Shown: positions 43,274 to 52,326, numbered from the stretch's first letter. The stretch is DNA of 64,000 nucleotides from Rhodanobacter sp. 7MK24 (GCF_014842995.1 NZ_JACYXL010000003.1:248001-312000), one strand, 5' to 3'. The notes: a model not told the origin generated them from the letters alone. Numbers and translations: made by a program.

Positions 43274-44296
43274 ATGCTCAAGATCGACACTCACGCGCAC
43301 ATCCTGCCCAAGGACTGGCCCAACCTTGCCGCCAAGTTCGGCGACGAACGCTTCCCGGTGATGACCCATACCGACGGCCGGCATCGCATCTACAAGGACG
43401 GCAAGTTCTTTCGGGAAGTGTGGGACTCGGCCTTCGACGCGAATATGCGCATCGCCGACTACGCCCGTTTCGGCGTGGACGTGCAGGTGATCTCCACCGT
43501 GCCGGTGCTGTTTTCGTACTGGGCCCCGGGGTACCAGGCACTGGAGCTGCACCGGCACCTCAACGACCACATGGCCGGCATGTGCCGCGACTACCCGCGC
43601 CACTACGCCGGCATCGGCACCGTGCCGCTGCAGGCGCCCGACCTCGCCGTACGCGAGCTGGAGCGCTGCATCGACGAGCTCGGCCTGCAGGGCGTGCAGA
43701 TCGGCTCGCACTGCAACGACTGGAACCTCGACGCGCCCGAGCTGTTCCCGTTTTTCGAGGCCGCCGCCGACCTAGGCGCCGCGGTGCTGGTGCATCCCTG
43801 GGACATGATGGGCATGGCCAGCATGCCCAAATACTGGCTGCCGTGGCTGGTGGGTATGCCTGCCGAGCAGGCGCGTGCCGCTTGCTGCCTCGCCTTCGGC
43901 GGCGTGCTGGAGCGGCTGCCGAAACTGCGCGTGATGCTGGCCCACGGCGGCGGCAGCTTCCCGTGGACGATCGGCCGCATCGAGCATGGCTTCAAGATGC
44001 GACCCGACCTGGTGGCCACGGACAATCCGCGCAACCCGCGCGAATACCTCAAACGTTTCTACTACGACTCCTGCGTGCACGACGACCAGGCGTTGCGCTG
44101 GTTGCTGCATGTGACGGGCGTCCGCCAGGTGATGCTGGGCACCGATTATCCTTTCCCGTTGGGTGAACAGGAGCCAGGCGAAAGCATCGAGGCCCTGGGG
44201 CTGGGGGATGCCGACCGTGCCCGCCTGTTCCATGGCACTGCGCTGGAATGGCTGGGCCTGCCCATGCACCGCTTCGCACCCGATACCACTGTCTAG
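43274..44296 (+). CDS. 2-amino-3-carboxymuconate-6-semialdehyde decarboxylase (ACMSD)
   Basis: 340 residues of the amidohydrolase fold, matching ACMSD along its length. The metal motif is DTHAHILPKDWP (His7, His9). STVPVLFSYWAPGYQALEL, GVQIGSHCNDWNL, VHPWDMMGMASMPKYWLPWLVGMP, AHGGGSFPWTIGRIEHGF and the terminal-ligand region LGTDYPFPLGEQEPG are all present. It decarboxylates ACMS, diverting 3-hydroxyanthranilate breakdown towards 2-aminomuconate and away from quinolinate/NAD. Kynureninase lies 660 nt downstream on the same strand, separated by a small secreted protein. The other kynurenine genes are not in the window. Confidence 0.93.
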   Translation: MLKIDTHAHILPKDWPNLAAKFGDERFPVMTHTDGRHRIYKDGKFFREVWDSAFDANMRIADYARFGVDVQVISTVPVLFSYWAPGYQALELHRHLNDHMAGMCRDYPRHYAGIGTVPLQAPDLAVRELERCIDELGLQGVQIGSHCNDWNLDAPELFPFFEAAADLGAAVLVHPWDMMGMASMPKYWLPWLVGMPAEQARAACCLAFGGVLERLPKLRVMLAHGGGSFPWTIGRIEHGFKMRPDLVATDNPRNPREYLKRFYYDSCVHDDQALRWLLHVTGVRQVMLGTDYPFPLGEQEPGESIEALGLGDADRARLFHGTALEWLGLPMHRFAPDTTV

Positions 44297-44323
44297 AATC
44301 TGTTCATGACCTTAGGACTCCGC

Positions 44324-44842
44324 ATGGATTTTCCGCGTACCGCCATCGCCGCCGTCGTGCTCGCCATCGGCCTGCTTGCCTCCACGCCGGCACCAGCCGC
44401 CGACGTCAGCATGGCCAACGGCAGCGTGAACTTCAGCACGCCGGATGGCTGGATGGAGATACTCGAAACCGACGGCGACCCGGAGGTGCGCGCATTCGAA
44501 GTGCCCGACCCTTCGCCCACCGGGCAGGCCGTGCTGGCGCGCGTCACGGTGACCGTGACGCAGATAGCCGGTGTCGACGGCTTCCAGGCCTACCAGAACC
44601 AGGCCACCGCCAAGGCAACGATGCTGCCCAGCTACAAGGCCGTCAACACGACCGACCCGCGCAACGTCAGCTACACCGCACAGGAAGCCGGCGTTGCCTC
44701 CAGCTACCGCGAGCGCTACTGGTTCAAGGACGGCCATGCGATCCAGCTGCGCTGCGTGCGCCCCCAGCAAAGCCAGGCGGGCGCCGCGTGGATCGCTGCC
44801 TTTGACCGCGGCTGCGATGCCATCGCCGCGCGGCTGAAATAA
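44324..44842 (+). CDS. small exported protein of unknown function
   Basis: 172 residues. Sec signal peptide (RTAIAAVVLAIGLLASTPAPAA) with probable cleavage before ADVS. The mature part begins VSMANGSVNFSTPDGWMEI, an opening seen in small periplasmic proteins with a single alpha/beta domain. Two Cys residues (LRCVRP and RGCDAI) could form a disulfide. ATG 44324 has GGACT upstream; ATG 44306 is also in frame. It lies between ACMSD and kynureninase and may be co-transcribed, but no pathway role is evident. Confidence 0.7.
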   Translation: MDFPRTAIAAVVLAIGLLASTPAPAADVSMANGSVNFSTPDGWMEILETDGDPEVRAFEVPDPSPTGQAVLARVTVTVTQIAGVDGFQAYQNQATAKATMLPSYKAVNTTDPRNVSYTAQEAGVASSYRERYWFKDGHAIQLRCVRPQQSQAGAAWIAAFDRGCDAIAARLK

Positions 44843-44873
44843 CCGCTCGGCAGGATCGCGCCCAACGCACGAT

Positions 44874-44933
44874 TGCCTTGTGCCTTGATCGAAGCGCAAA
44901 GCCATCGCGTGCAGAAAGCGTTACGGCAACAGA
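44874..44933. repeat. degenerate REP element
   Basis: AAAGCCATCGCGTGCAGAAA and surrounding bases resemble the inner part and right arm of the 33513-33589 REP doublet with many changes. Probably a decayed copy. Confidence 0.35.
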
Positions 44934-44955
44934 CACACGTTACGCGGGAACCCCG

Positions 44956-46233
44956 ATGTCCGATTACCAAGCCAGCGCCGCCTGGGCGCAAGCCGCCGAT
45001 GCTGCCGATCCGCTGCGCGCGTTCCGCGACGAATTCCTGATACCGCCGCACGAAGGCGGCGACAGCACTTATTTTTGCGGCAATTCGCTGGGCTTGCAGC
45101 CGCGTGTTGTACGCACCGCGCTCGCGGCAGAACTGGATGACTGGGCCGCACTGGGCGTGGAGGGCCACTTCAAGGGCCGCCTGCCATGGATGGACTACCA
45201 CGAATTCGTGCGCGACCACCTGGCCGAAATCGTGGGAGCCAGACCTTCCGAGGTGGTGGCGATGAACACGCTGGGCGTGAACCTGCACCTGATGATGGTG
45301 AGCTTCTACCGCCCCACTCCCGAGCGGGCCGCCATCCTGATGGAAGCGGGTGCTTTTCCCACCGACCGCTATGCGCTGGAATCGCAGATCCACTTCCACG
45401 GCTTCGATCCGGCGGAAGCGCTGATCGAACTGCAGGCCGACGAGTCGAACGGCACGCTGTCGATGGCTGCCATCGAACGCGCGCTGGCTCAGCATGGCTC
45501 GCGCATCGCCCTGGTGATGCTGCCCGGCGTGCAATACCGCACCGGCCAGGCCTTCGACCTCAAGGCCATCACCGAACTCGGCCACCGGCACGGTTGCGTG
45601 GTGGGCTTCGATCTCGCCCACGCGGTAGGCAACCTACCGATCCAATTGCACGACAGCGGCGCCGACTTTGCGATCTGGTGCAGCTACAAGTACCTCAACA
45701 GCGGCCCTGGCGCGGTGGGCGGCGCCTTCGTGCACGAGCGCCACGCGCATGCGGCGCTGCCACGCTTCGCCGGCTGGTGGGGCCACGACAAGACCACCCG
45801 CTTCCGCATGGGCCCCGAATTCGTGCCCACGCCCGGCGCCGACGGCTGGCAGCTGTCCAACCCGCCGATCCTCGCGCTGGCTCCGCTGCGCGTGTCGCTG
45901 GAAATCTTCCATCGCGCCGGCATGGCGAAACTGCGCGAGAAGTCGCTCAAGCTCACCGGCTACCTGGAGTGGCTGGTGCAGACGCAGCTCGCCGATGCGC
46001 TGGAAGTGCTCACGCCCGCCGATCCCGCGCGCCGAGGCTCACAGCTTTCCATCCGGGTGCGCGGCGGTCGCGAGCGTGGCCGCGCGCTGTTCGAATACCT
46101 GATGGAACACGGCGTGATCGGCGATTGGCGCGAACCCGACGTCATTCGCATCTCGCCCGCGCCGCTGTACAACCGCTTCGCGGATTGCCTGAGGTTCGCG
46201 GAAGTGGTGCGCGACTGGCAGCAGGCTGGCTGA
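44956..46233 (+). CDS. kynU: kynureninase
   Basis: 425 residues of the PLP fold-type I family. STYFCGNSLGLQP near the N-terminus, MNTLGVNLHLMMVSFYRP, FDLAHAVGN (PLP-ring Asp) and WCSYKYLNSGPGA with the Schiff-base Lys ~245 are all diagnostic. It hydrolyses kynurenine or 3-hydroxykynurenine to (3-hydroxy)anthranilate and alanine. Together with the upstream ACMSD gene it belongs to the oxidative tryptophan route. GGGAAC precedes ATG 44956. Confidence 0.95.
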   Translation: MSDYQASAAWAQAADAADPLRAFRDEFLIPPHEGGDSTYFCGNSLGLQPRVVRTALAAELDDWAALGVEGHFKGRLPWMDYHEFVRDHLAEIVGARPSEVVAMNTLGVNLHLMMVSFYRPTPERAAILMEAGAFPTDRYALESQIHFHGFDPAEALIELQADESNGTLSMAAIERALAQHGSRIALVMLPGVQYRTGQAFDLKAITELGHRHGCVVGFDLAHAVGNLPIQLHDSGADFAIWCSYKYLNSGPGAVGGAFVHERHAHAALPRFAGWWGHDKTTRFRMGPEFVPTPGADGWQLSNPPILALAPLRVSLEIFHRAGMAKLREKSLKLTGYLEWLVQTQLADALEVLTPADPARRGSQLSIRVRGGRERGRALFEYLMEHGVIGDWREPDVIRISPAPLYNRFADCLRFAEVVRDWQQAG

Positions 46234-46475
46234 CGCTCTATCGCGTCCGTGCCGTGAGAGCCTGTTCGCGAGCTCCTCATGGCCTGCGCCACAAGCTGTT
46301 TGCGCGCGGACCTAAGGAAGAGCGAAGGGGTGGCCGTCCGTCCACGACTGAGTGATGACGCAGGGATGCGCGCAATCAGACGCGGCCCTGCGGATTGCCT
46401 CGCCGTGGCCCACGGGTAGATCATGGACAGGCTCTGGGGGCGTAACCAGGCAGGCGGATTACTCGGAGGGCAGCC

Positions 46476-47285
46476 ATGGAAAGGAAGATCACCGGCGAGA
46501 ACATCCGCTTCGGCGTCGTTTCATTCGTCCTGCTGCTGGTGACCCACGCCATCGCCTATCTTACTCACGAGTACTCCCATTCGCTGACGGCATGGAGCCT
46601 CGGCTGGATGAGCAAGCCGTTCGGGATCGACTACGGACACCCGACGCTCTACAACTTCCTCTTCCTCGACGACGTCGGCGACAACGTCAACTATCCGCCG
46701 ATATTCGCCAGTGGGCACGGGCTCGATGCCGCGCTTATCGCCCTCGCCGGTCCCTTTGTCGGCAATGGGCTGGCGTACTTCATCGTCTACAGCCTGATCC
46801 GGCGAACGGCCGTTGGAACAAACCGTCCCGGCATCGCGTTCGCCTACTGGTTCTCTCTGATGTGCGCCGGCAACGTATGGGGCTACGTCCCGCTCAGGGC
46901 GATCACCACGCACGCCGACATCGCGCTCGCTGCCGAAGGCCTGCATGTGTCCGTGTGGGCGTTGTTCCCGTTCGTCGCCGCGCCTTCGCTCTACATCGTC
47001 CAGCACTTCTTCCGCAGGACGTTCCCGCTCTGCCAGCAAAAAATCACCGGCGGTTGCGGCAACAACTTCATCGTCCTGGTGACATTGACTGCCTTCTGGT
47101 TCTTCTCGTTCTTTGGCGGCGACGGCATCAGCGGAAACTACGGGCTTGTTTCCCAACTACTCTGCATCACGTCGAAATACCTGCTGCTCCCCTTCTGCAC
47201 GCTGTATCTGATGTCCCGCTACTACGGCTCTTATCAGTCCGGTCAGTCTGGCCGCGCACAAGTCGCGACGGAGCGTGTCCCCTGA
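46476..47285 (+). CDS. M50-like integral membrane metalloprotease, family unknown
   Basis: 269 residues with about six membrane helices. HEYSH (residues 31-35) fits HExxH inside the first hydrophobic segment (LLLVTHAIAYLTHEYSHSLTAW). A later LIALAGPFVGNGLAYF resembles the AGP-x-N motif of site-2 proteases. A third candidate ligand region is GNVWGYVPLR...THADIAL. The cytoplasmic or periplasmic loops carry a few Cys residues. I do not recognise a named family. It stands alone, with 240 nt of featureless sequence upstream and GGAGGG before the ATG. Confidence 0.6.
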   Translation: MERKITGENIRFGVVSFVLLLVTHAIAYLTHEYSHSLTAWSLGWMSKPFGIDYGHPTLYNFLFLDDVGDNVNYPPIFASGHGLDAALIALAGPFVGNGLAYFIVYSLIRRTAVGTNRPGIAFAYWFSLMCAGNVWGYVPLRAITTHADIALAAEGLHVSVWALFPFVAAPSLYIVQHFFRRTFPLCQQKITGGCGNNFIVLVTLTAFWFFSFFGGDGISGNYGLVSQLLCITSKYLLLPFCTLYLMSRYYGSYQSGQSGRAQVATERVP

Positions 47286-47454
47286 CGCGCGCCGCCGCGA
47301 GCACTTCGCCAAAACCCGCGCACCAACGGGTACGCGCAACAGAGGAGGCGCGTCGGCACATCGCTCAAGAAATTGCCCACCCGGCAGGCCGCACGCAACC
47401 TCACGCCAAGCGGCCATCCTAAGCAATAAGGCCACCAGCTCGATTCGGGCGTGC

Positions 47455-47865
47455 CTACAAGCGCTCCGCCAACGGATACAGTTCCCTGTTCTCCCGCTGC
47501 ACGCGCTGGTGCAGCGCCTTGAACACTTCGTTGGCGTCGTCCCTGAAACCTTGCGGGTCCGCGGCAATCTTGTTGGCCAATCCCCAGCGTGTGGCAAACG
47601 CCATGTAGGTGGTGGCCAATCCGCCCATCTCTTCCTGGAATCTCTGCCCGGTTTGCGCAATCGCCGGATCGGCCGCCCTCATCAGGGCCGGATAGAGCAT
47701 CCGGTCTTCCGCAGCAAGGTGCAGCTTGATCGCCGAACTCATTGCCGACAGTTGCCGATGTATCGCCTCAGCGTGTTCCTTGCATCCCTGCTGTACCAGC
47801 TCACGCAAGAGCGTCACGGCCGAAAGCAGGTCCACGTGCTCCTTCTTGAACCTTTCAATATCCAC
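47455..47865 (-). CDS. hemerythrin HHE cation-binding domain protein
   Basis: 136 residues, four-helix bundle. Putative di-iron ligands are in FKKEHVDLL, IKLHLAAEDRMLYP and HQRVQRENRELYP, where the E/D-x-x-x-Y-P and H-x-x-x-E spacing is typical. Such proteins bind O2 or NO or sense iron and redox state. GTG 47865 start has GGGAGAAG upstream. It is convergent with the M50-like gene and has no operon partner. Confidence 0.85.
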   Translation of the reverse strand: MDIERFKKEHVDLLSAVTLLRELVQQGCKEHAEAIHRQLSAMSSAIKLHLAAEDRMLYPALMRAADPAIAQTGQRFQEEMGGLATTYMAFATRWGLANKIAADPQGFRDDANEVFKALHQRVQRENRELYPLAERL

Positions 47866-48025
47866 GTTGCTTCTCCCCCGTTGGCTGCATGAGGCCCACC
47901 GCCATTGATATCGGCGGCCCTGCCGCTTTCCTTAGATGGTTCAAAGGCTGCTCGAACCCATCCGCGCAAGCTCGACATCACAGTCGCCTCCTTGGCACCC
48001 GTGCCAAGGGATTTCGAGCAAGATC

Positions 48026-48931
48026 CTACGCCGCGCCGGCTGCAAGCAACCCTTGCGCAAAGTCACGCACATAATCAAGGAAGCGTGTCTGCACACCGTT
48101 CAACGGGCTGTCCGGCCGATAGACGGCACGCAGGGTGACGTCGAGTTCCAGTTTCAGCGGGCGTGTCTGCAAGGGCTCTTTGCTGCATCGCGCGGTGAAG
48201 GGGTCCACCAGCGCCAGGCCGCCGCCGCGCGCAACCAGCGAGCAGGCCAGCTGGTAGGTCTGCACCCAGACGTGTGCACGCGGGGCGGGTTCGACTTCGG
48301 CAAGGTGGCCGTGCAGCATGTTGCCCATCGCGTCCTGCACCGTGATGCCGATCATCGGCTGGCCAGCAAGCGCGCTGATCGGCAAAGGCTTCGCAAGGTC
48401 GCGTTGCGGCCACCAGCCCGGCGGTGCGATCACCATGATATTGCCGTCGCACAGTGGTTGCTGCACCAGCCCGTGATGGCTCATGTCCTGCAGGGTGAGT
48501 CCGATGTCGCTTTCGCGCAGCATCAGCGACTCGCACATCGCCGCCGAGTGCTGGGTATACAGCTCGATGCTGGTGTCCGGGTAGACCTTGCCCAGCCGCG
48601 CGATCGCGTCGGGCACCAGGGTCTGCGCCAGGGTGGGCGTGCAGGTCACCCGCAACGGATGGCTCTCGGGCCGGGTGATGTTGGCCGAGAGGCGCTGCAG
48701 GTCATACATCTCCTGCATGATGCGGTCGATGTGATGACGCATCAGCAAGGCCTGCTGCGTGGGGTGCAGGCGACCGCGCACCCGGCTGAACAGTGGAAAG
48801 CCCAGGTGGTTTTCGGCCTGCTGCAGAGCCTTGCTCGCGGCGGGCTGCGAGATGTTCAGCAGGTTCGCCGCGCCGGTCAGGCTGCCGGTGCTCAATACGG
48901 CATGGAACAACTCGATGTAGCGCAGTCGCAT
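48026..48931 (-). CDS. LysR-family transcriptional regulator
   Basis: 301 residues. Winged helix-turn-helix at 1-60 (YIELFHAVLSTGSLTGAANLLNISQPAASKALQQAE) and a periplasmic-binding-protein-like effector domain (PLRVTCTPTLAQTLVPDAI...). ATG 48931 is preceded by GGGGAGTGAG; an in-frame upstream extension to 49030 is rejected as too long for the family. It is divergent from dgcN-gltS, and the 217-nt gap holds a T-N11-A type dyad. The same dyad occurs before the TonB receptor and the gamma-glutamyltranspeptidase, so this protein is the best candidate to control all three (inference). The likely inducer is a glutamate-related compound; DgcR plays this role next to dgcN in marine bacteria. Confidence 0.9.
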   Translation of the reverse strand: MRLRYIELFHAVLSTGSLTGAANLLNISQPAASKALQQAENHLGFPLFSRVRGRLHPTQQALLMRHHIDRIMQEMYDLQRLSANITRPESHPLRVTCTPTLAQTLVPDAIARLGKVYPDTSIELYTQHSAAMCESLMLRESDIGLTLQDMSHHGLVQQPLCDGNIMVIAPPGWWPQRDLAKPLPISALAGQPMIGITVQDAMGNMLHGHLAEVEPAPRAHVWVQTYQLACSLVARGGGLALVDPFTARCSKEPLQTRPLKLELDVTLRAVYRPDSPLNGVQTRFLDYVRDFAQGLLAAGAA

Positions 48932-49032
48932 CTCACTCCCCGTCCCGCTTCCGGCATGCTCCGTTCGAGTGCAACACATAACGTTTTTGCAGGCAAACTG
49001 CATGCACATTGCATGCAGACTACGCGACACCT

Positions 49033-49098
49033 ACAACCGCCGGTTATGCCATCTGCCCGTCTTTTCATTGGCGACGCACATCGGCCGCTGACTATGCT
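49033..49098 (+). promoter_or_regulatory. shared LysR-type promoter module, copy A (dgcN-gltS)
   Basis: Dyad ACAACCGCCGGTTAT (49033-49047), 13 bp, CTTTTCATTGG (49061-49071), 21 bp, TATGCT -10 (49093-49098). The predicted start of transcription is near 49105, putting the dyad centre at about -65 and the 11-mer at about -44 to -34, the usual recognition and activation positions of LysR regulators. The leader to ATG 49149 is ~44 nt. Confidence 0.7.
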
Positions 49099-49148
49099 CG
49101 CCGCACCGCGAGAGGCGGAAGTCCACAAACTCTGGAGCGAGTGCCCAC

Positions 49149-50189
49149 ATGTCGAACCAAGGTGCAGAAACCGCAGTCCGCTGGGGGCCGCCGTACCTGC
49201 TGTATCTGGGCAGCGCCGTCGACGATCTGTCGATCAAGACTGCGCGCGGCCTGGCGTTCTGGCGGTCGGAGCATTGCCTCGGGCAGCATCGGCGCCCTGA
49301 TTGCAAAGTGACCCTGGAGCTGCCTGAGCTCGGCTTTGTCCAGGCCAAAGCCATGGGCGCCGACACCATGGTGATCGGCGCGGCGAACGCGGGCGGCGTG
49401 ATGGGCCCCGAGATCGTCGCCGATGCCGTTGCCGCCCTGGACGCCGGACTCAACGTGGTCTCCGGCCTGCACCACAAGCTGCGCGACAACGCCGACATCG
49501 TGGCCGCTGCGCACCGGAACAGCCGCGCGCTGTTCGATGCACGCGCAGCCGGCCCGAACATCCCGGTAGGCAACGGCAAGCCGCGCGCGGGCCGGCGCCT
49601 GCTGACAGTGGGCACGGACTGCTCGGTCGGCAAGATGTACACCACGCTGGCACTGGAGCGCTCAATGCGCGCGCGTGGCCATGCCGCGGATTTCCGCGCC
49701 ACCGGACAGACCGGCATCCTGATCGCCGGCGCAGGCATCCCGGTGGATGCCGTGGTGGCGGACTTCATCTCCGGTGCCGCCGAAGCGATTTCGCCCGCGC
49801 GCGACGACAACGGCTGGGATCTGATCGAAGGCCAGGGCTCGCTGTTCCATCCGTCCTTCGCCGGGGTGTCGCTGGGTCTGCTGCACGGTTCGCAACCCGA
49901 CGCCATCGTGCTCTGCCACGAGCCGACGCGGCGGCACATGCGCGGACTGTCGCACTACCCGCTCCCGGATCTGGTGGCCTGCATGGAAGCCAACCTTGCC
50001 GCCGCGCGGCTGACCAACCCCGCCGTGCAGCCCGTGGGCATCGCCTTGAACACCTCGAAGATGCCTGCACAGGATGCGCAGGCTGCGTGCGAACGGGTCG
50101 CCGCACTGTTCGGGCTGCCCTGCCAGGATCCGGTCACCATGGGTGTCGAAGCCATCGTGGACAACCTCGTCGCGTGCTTCCCCGATTGA
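49149..50189 (+). CDS. dgcN: DUF1611-family protein, probable D-glutamate N-acetyltransferase (DgcN-like)
   Basis: 346 residues. An N-terminal domain (YLLYLGSAVDDLSIKTARGLAFWR ... VIGAANAGGVMGPEIVADA) is followed by a P-loop-like domain with LLTVGTDCSVGKMYTTLALE (motif 155-163). RATGQTGILIAGAGIPVDAVVADF and DLIEGQGSLFHPSFAGVSLGLLHG complete the DUF1611 pattern. DgcN acts on D-glutamate together with the deacetylase DgcA in a reported marine D-glutamate pathway. No dgcA gene is seen here. It is followed after 54 nt by gltS, which supports a glutamate-linked role. Confidence 0.78.
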   Translation: MSNQGAETAVRWGPPYLLYLGSAVDDLSIKTARGLAFWRSEHCLGQHRRPDCKVTLELPELGFVQAKAMGADTMVIGAANAGGVMGPEIVADAVAALDAGLNVVSGLHHKLRDNADIVAAAHRNSRALFDARAAGPNIPVGNGKPRAGRRLLTVGTDCSVGKMYTTLALERSMRARGHAADFRATGQTGILIAGAGIPVDAVVADFISGAAEAISPARDDNGWDLIEGQGSLFHPSFAGVSLGLLHGSQPDAIVLCHEPTRRHMRGLSHYPLPDLVACMEANLAAARLTNPAVQPVGIALNTSKMPAQDAQAACERVAALFGLPCQDPVTMGVEAIVDNLVACFPD

Positions 50190-50243
50190 ACATCCGGCAT
50201 AGTGGCCCTTTCGTGGCCTGATCGCCGCCCGGGACAACCCAGC

Positions 50244-51449
50244 GTGCTGACCCTCGATTCGATCCAGACCCTGGCCTGCGGCGGCGTGTTCCTGCTGGCC
50301 GGTTACATGATCCGGCGGCGCGTGCCGCTGTTGATGCGCTTCAGCATTCCGGCACCCGTGATCGGCGGCCTGCTGGTGGCGCTGTTCATGCTCGCGTGCA
50401 GGCACTGGAACGTCACGCCCTTGCGCTTCGACACCGCGTGGCAGCAACCGCTGATGATCGCGTTCTTCACCGGCATCGGCTTCAACGCCAGCGCAAGCCT
50501 GCTCAAGATCGGCGGCCGCCAGATCCTGCTGTTTCTCACCCTGGCCAGCGTGCTGGCGATCGCGCAGAACTTCCTGGGCATCGCCATGGCCAAGGCCTTC
50601 GGCCTGCCGCCGCTGTTCGGCGTGATCACCGGCTCGGTCACGCTGGCGGGCGGACCCGCCACCGGGATGGCTTTCGCGCCGCTGTTCGAAAAGGTGGGCG
50701 TGCACGGTGCGCAAAGCGTGGCGCTGGCCAATGCAATGGCCGGTATCGTACTCGGCTCCATTTTCGGTTCGCCCATCGCGGCGATGCTGATCGAGCGCTT
50801 CAACTTGCGCCCGGCCATTGCAGTTGACGATATCAGCGCGGACGCGCCTGCGACGATCACGTCCGCCGAACCCGAGCGCGTCATCGACCCGGCCTACGCA
50901 GGACTGAAGACCCTGGTGTTCATGCTGCTGGCGATGGGCATCGGCGCGTGGATCAGCGGCGGCCTGAACCGGCTCGGCGTGACCCTGCCAAGCTACATCG
51001 GCGCCATGCTGGTCGGGGCGGTGATCCGCAACATCGACGACGCCTTGGGCTGGTTTGGCCTGTCGACGCGCGGCATGGAGCTGATCGGCAACACCGCGCT
51101 GTCGCTGTTCCTCGTCGTGGCGCTGATGAACCTGCACCTGTGGGACCTGGCCGGACTGGCGCTGCCGCTGCTGGCGAACCTGGCAGTGCAATCGGTCCTG
51201 GTGCTGGCGTTCTGCTGCTGGCCGCTGCTGCAGCTGATGGGACGCGACTACGACGCTGCCGTGATGGCGAGTGGATTCACCGGCTTCATGCTGGGTACTA
51301 CCGCGAATGCGGTGGCTTGCATGAGTGCGCTGACGGAGCGCTATGGTCCGGCACCGCGGGCGTTTCTGGTGGCGCCGGTGGTGGGGGCGTTCCTGATCGA
51401 TTTCACCAACGCGATCATCATTACGGGGTTCGTCAACGGGTGGCATTGA
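50244..51449 (+). CDS. gltS: sodium/glutamate symporter GltS
   Basis: 401 residues, the same length as E. coli GltS. About ten membrane helices in two inverted halves, with the pore-loop motif GVITGSVTLAGGPATGMAFAP in the first half and GFMLGTTANAVACMSALTERYGPAPRAFLVAPVVGAFLIDFTNA in the second. It imports glutamate (D- and L-forms in E. coli) with Na+. GTG 50244 begins the family N-terminus LTLDSIQTLACGGVFLLAG. It shares the dgcN promoter, which carries copy A of the LysR-type module. Confidence 0.93.
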   Translation: MLTLDSIQTLACGGVFLLAGYMIRRRVPLLMRFSIPAPVIGGLLVALFMLACRHWNVTPLRFDTAWQQPLMIAFFTGIGFNASASLLKIGGRQILLFLTLASVLAIAQNFLGIAMAKAFGLPPLFGVITGSVTLAGGPATGMAFAPLFEKVGVHGAQSVALANAMAGIVLGSIFGSPIAAMLIERFNLRPAIAVDDISADAPATITSAEPERVIDPAYAGLKTLVFMLLAMGIGAWISGGLNRLGVTLPSYIGAMLVGAVIRNIDDALGWFGLSTRGMELIGNTALSLFLVVALMNLHLWDLAGLALPLLANLAVQSVLVLAFCCWPLLQLMGRDYDAAVMASGFTGFMLGTTANAVACMSALTERYGPAPRAFLVAPVVGAFLIDFTNAIIITGFVNGWH

Positions 51450-51904
51450 TGGGCGAGACTTGGACTTTGCGCCCTGGCGCTTGAAGCTTCGAGTCTCGAT
51501 CTCCGAGCGCCGGGCTCTGAGCTTTGAACTCCAAGTTCGACGCTCAGAACCCCAGGTCCCGAGCTTCGAGCTTCGATAACGGAATCGACTGCCCCCTAAT
51601 TCGCAAGGGACAAAGCGGTTTCGGTCGCCTGCCGGCGCCCGAGTCCCTTCTCTTTTCTTCGCTGGCTCACGCCGTCGCAGGAGCGATGGCGAACGGCGGG
51701 GCCGGCCCGAAGGGCGGAGGGCAGGATGCCCGAAGTCAAGAGAAGTGACCCAGAGAAAGGGCCTAGTTCAATCCGCCGGAACTACGAGCAGGCTGTGTCG
51801 AGGAGGTTGGAACCACTCGCGGCGACACGTCCTGCACAGCTGCCACACCTCGCCGTATCTGGGAACTGGGGGCTGGATCCTGGGCCGCTTCGCTCTGCAT
51901 GTCT

Positions 51905-51940
51905 TGCTCGTCATTCCGGCGCAGGCCGGAATGACGAGCA
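51905..51940. repeat. perfect REP hairpin
   Basis: TGCTCGTCATTCCGGC and its exact complement form a 16-bp stem with loop GCAG. It belongs to the same CATTCCGGC family as 35594-35704. Confidence 0.85.
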
Positions 51941-51956
51941 GAGACGCTGGTCCCTC

Positions 51957-52100
51957 GCCCGGCTTTAGCTTGGCCCGGCTTTAGCTTGGCCCGGCTTTAG
52001 CTTGGCCCGGCTTTAGCTTGGCCCGGCTTTAGCTTGGCCCGGCTTTAGCTTGGCCCCGCTTTAGCTTGGCTCTGCTTTAGCTTGGCTCTGCTTTGGTTTG
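51957..52100 (+). repeat. 16-bp minisatellite
   Basis: About eight head-to-tail copies of CCCGGCTTTAGCTTGG, phased at 51964, 51980, 51996 and so on to 52076, then a decayed copy at 52092. The first six or so units are identical and the last three carry CCCCGC and CTCTGC variants. A 16-bp period is not a multiple of three, so it is not coding. Confidence 0.9.
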
Positions 52101-52326
52101 ATTCTGCTCTGGCCGTTGCTTCTGCGCGCAGGGAGCGCGCTGCTCTTCGGGGCCCCTATGCAGCGGTGAGGTGGGGACGATCAGGCCGCGCAGCGGGCGA
52201 GTCCAAGGATGGACTCGCCTTTTCGACCGGGCAGGAAGCCCGGCCGAAAAGCCCGGCCACGCCTCACGCACTCGCAGGGCAGGATGCCCAGAGAGCGCCG
52301 CATCGGGGTGCCCTTTTCTCTTGGCT

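Noticed and set aside
49662-51446. 594-codon minus-strand frame over dgcN-gltS
   Set aside because: Gln/His/Arg-rich shadow of two well-recognised plus-strand genes.
51957-52100. CRISPR array
   Set aside because: Units are contiguous with no spacers, the 16-bp period is too short, and no cas gene is present.
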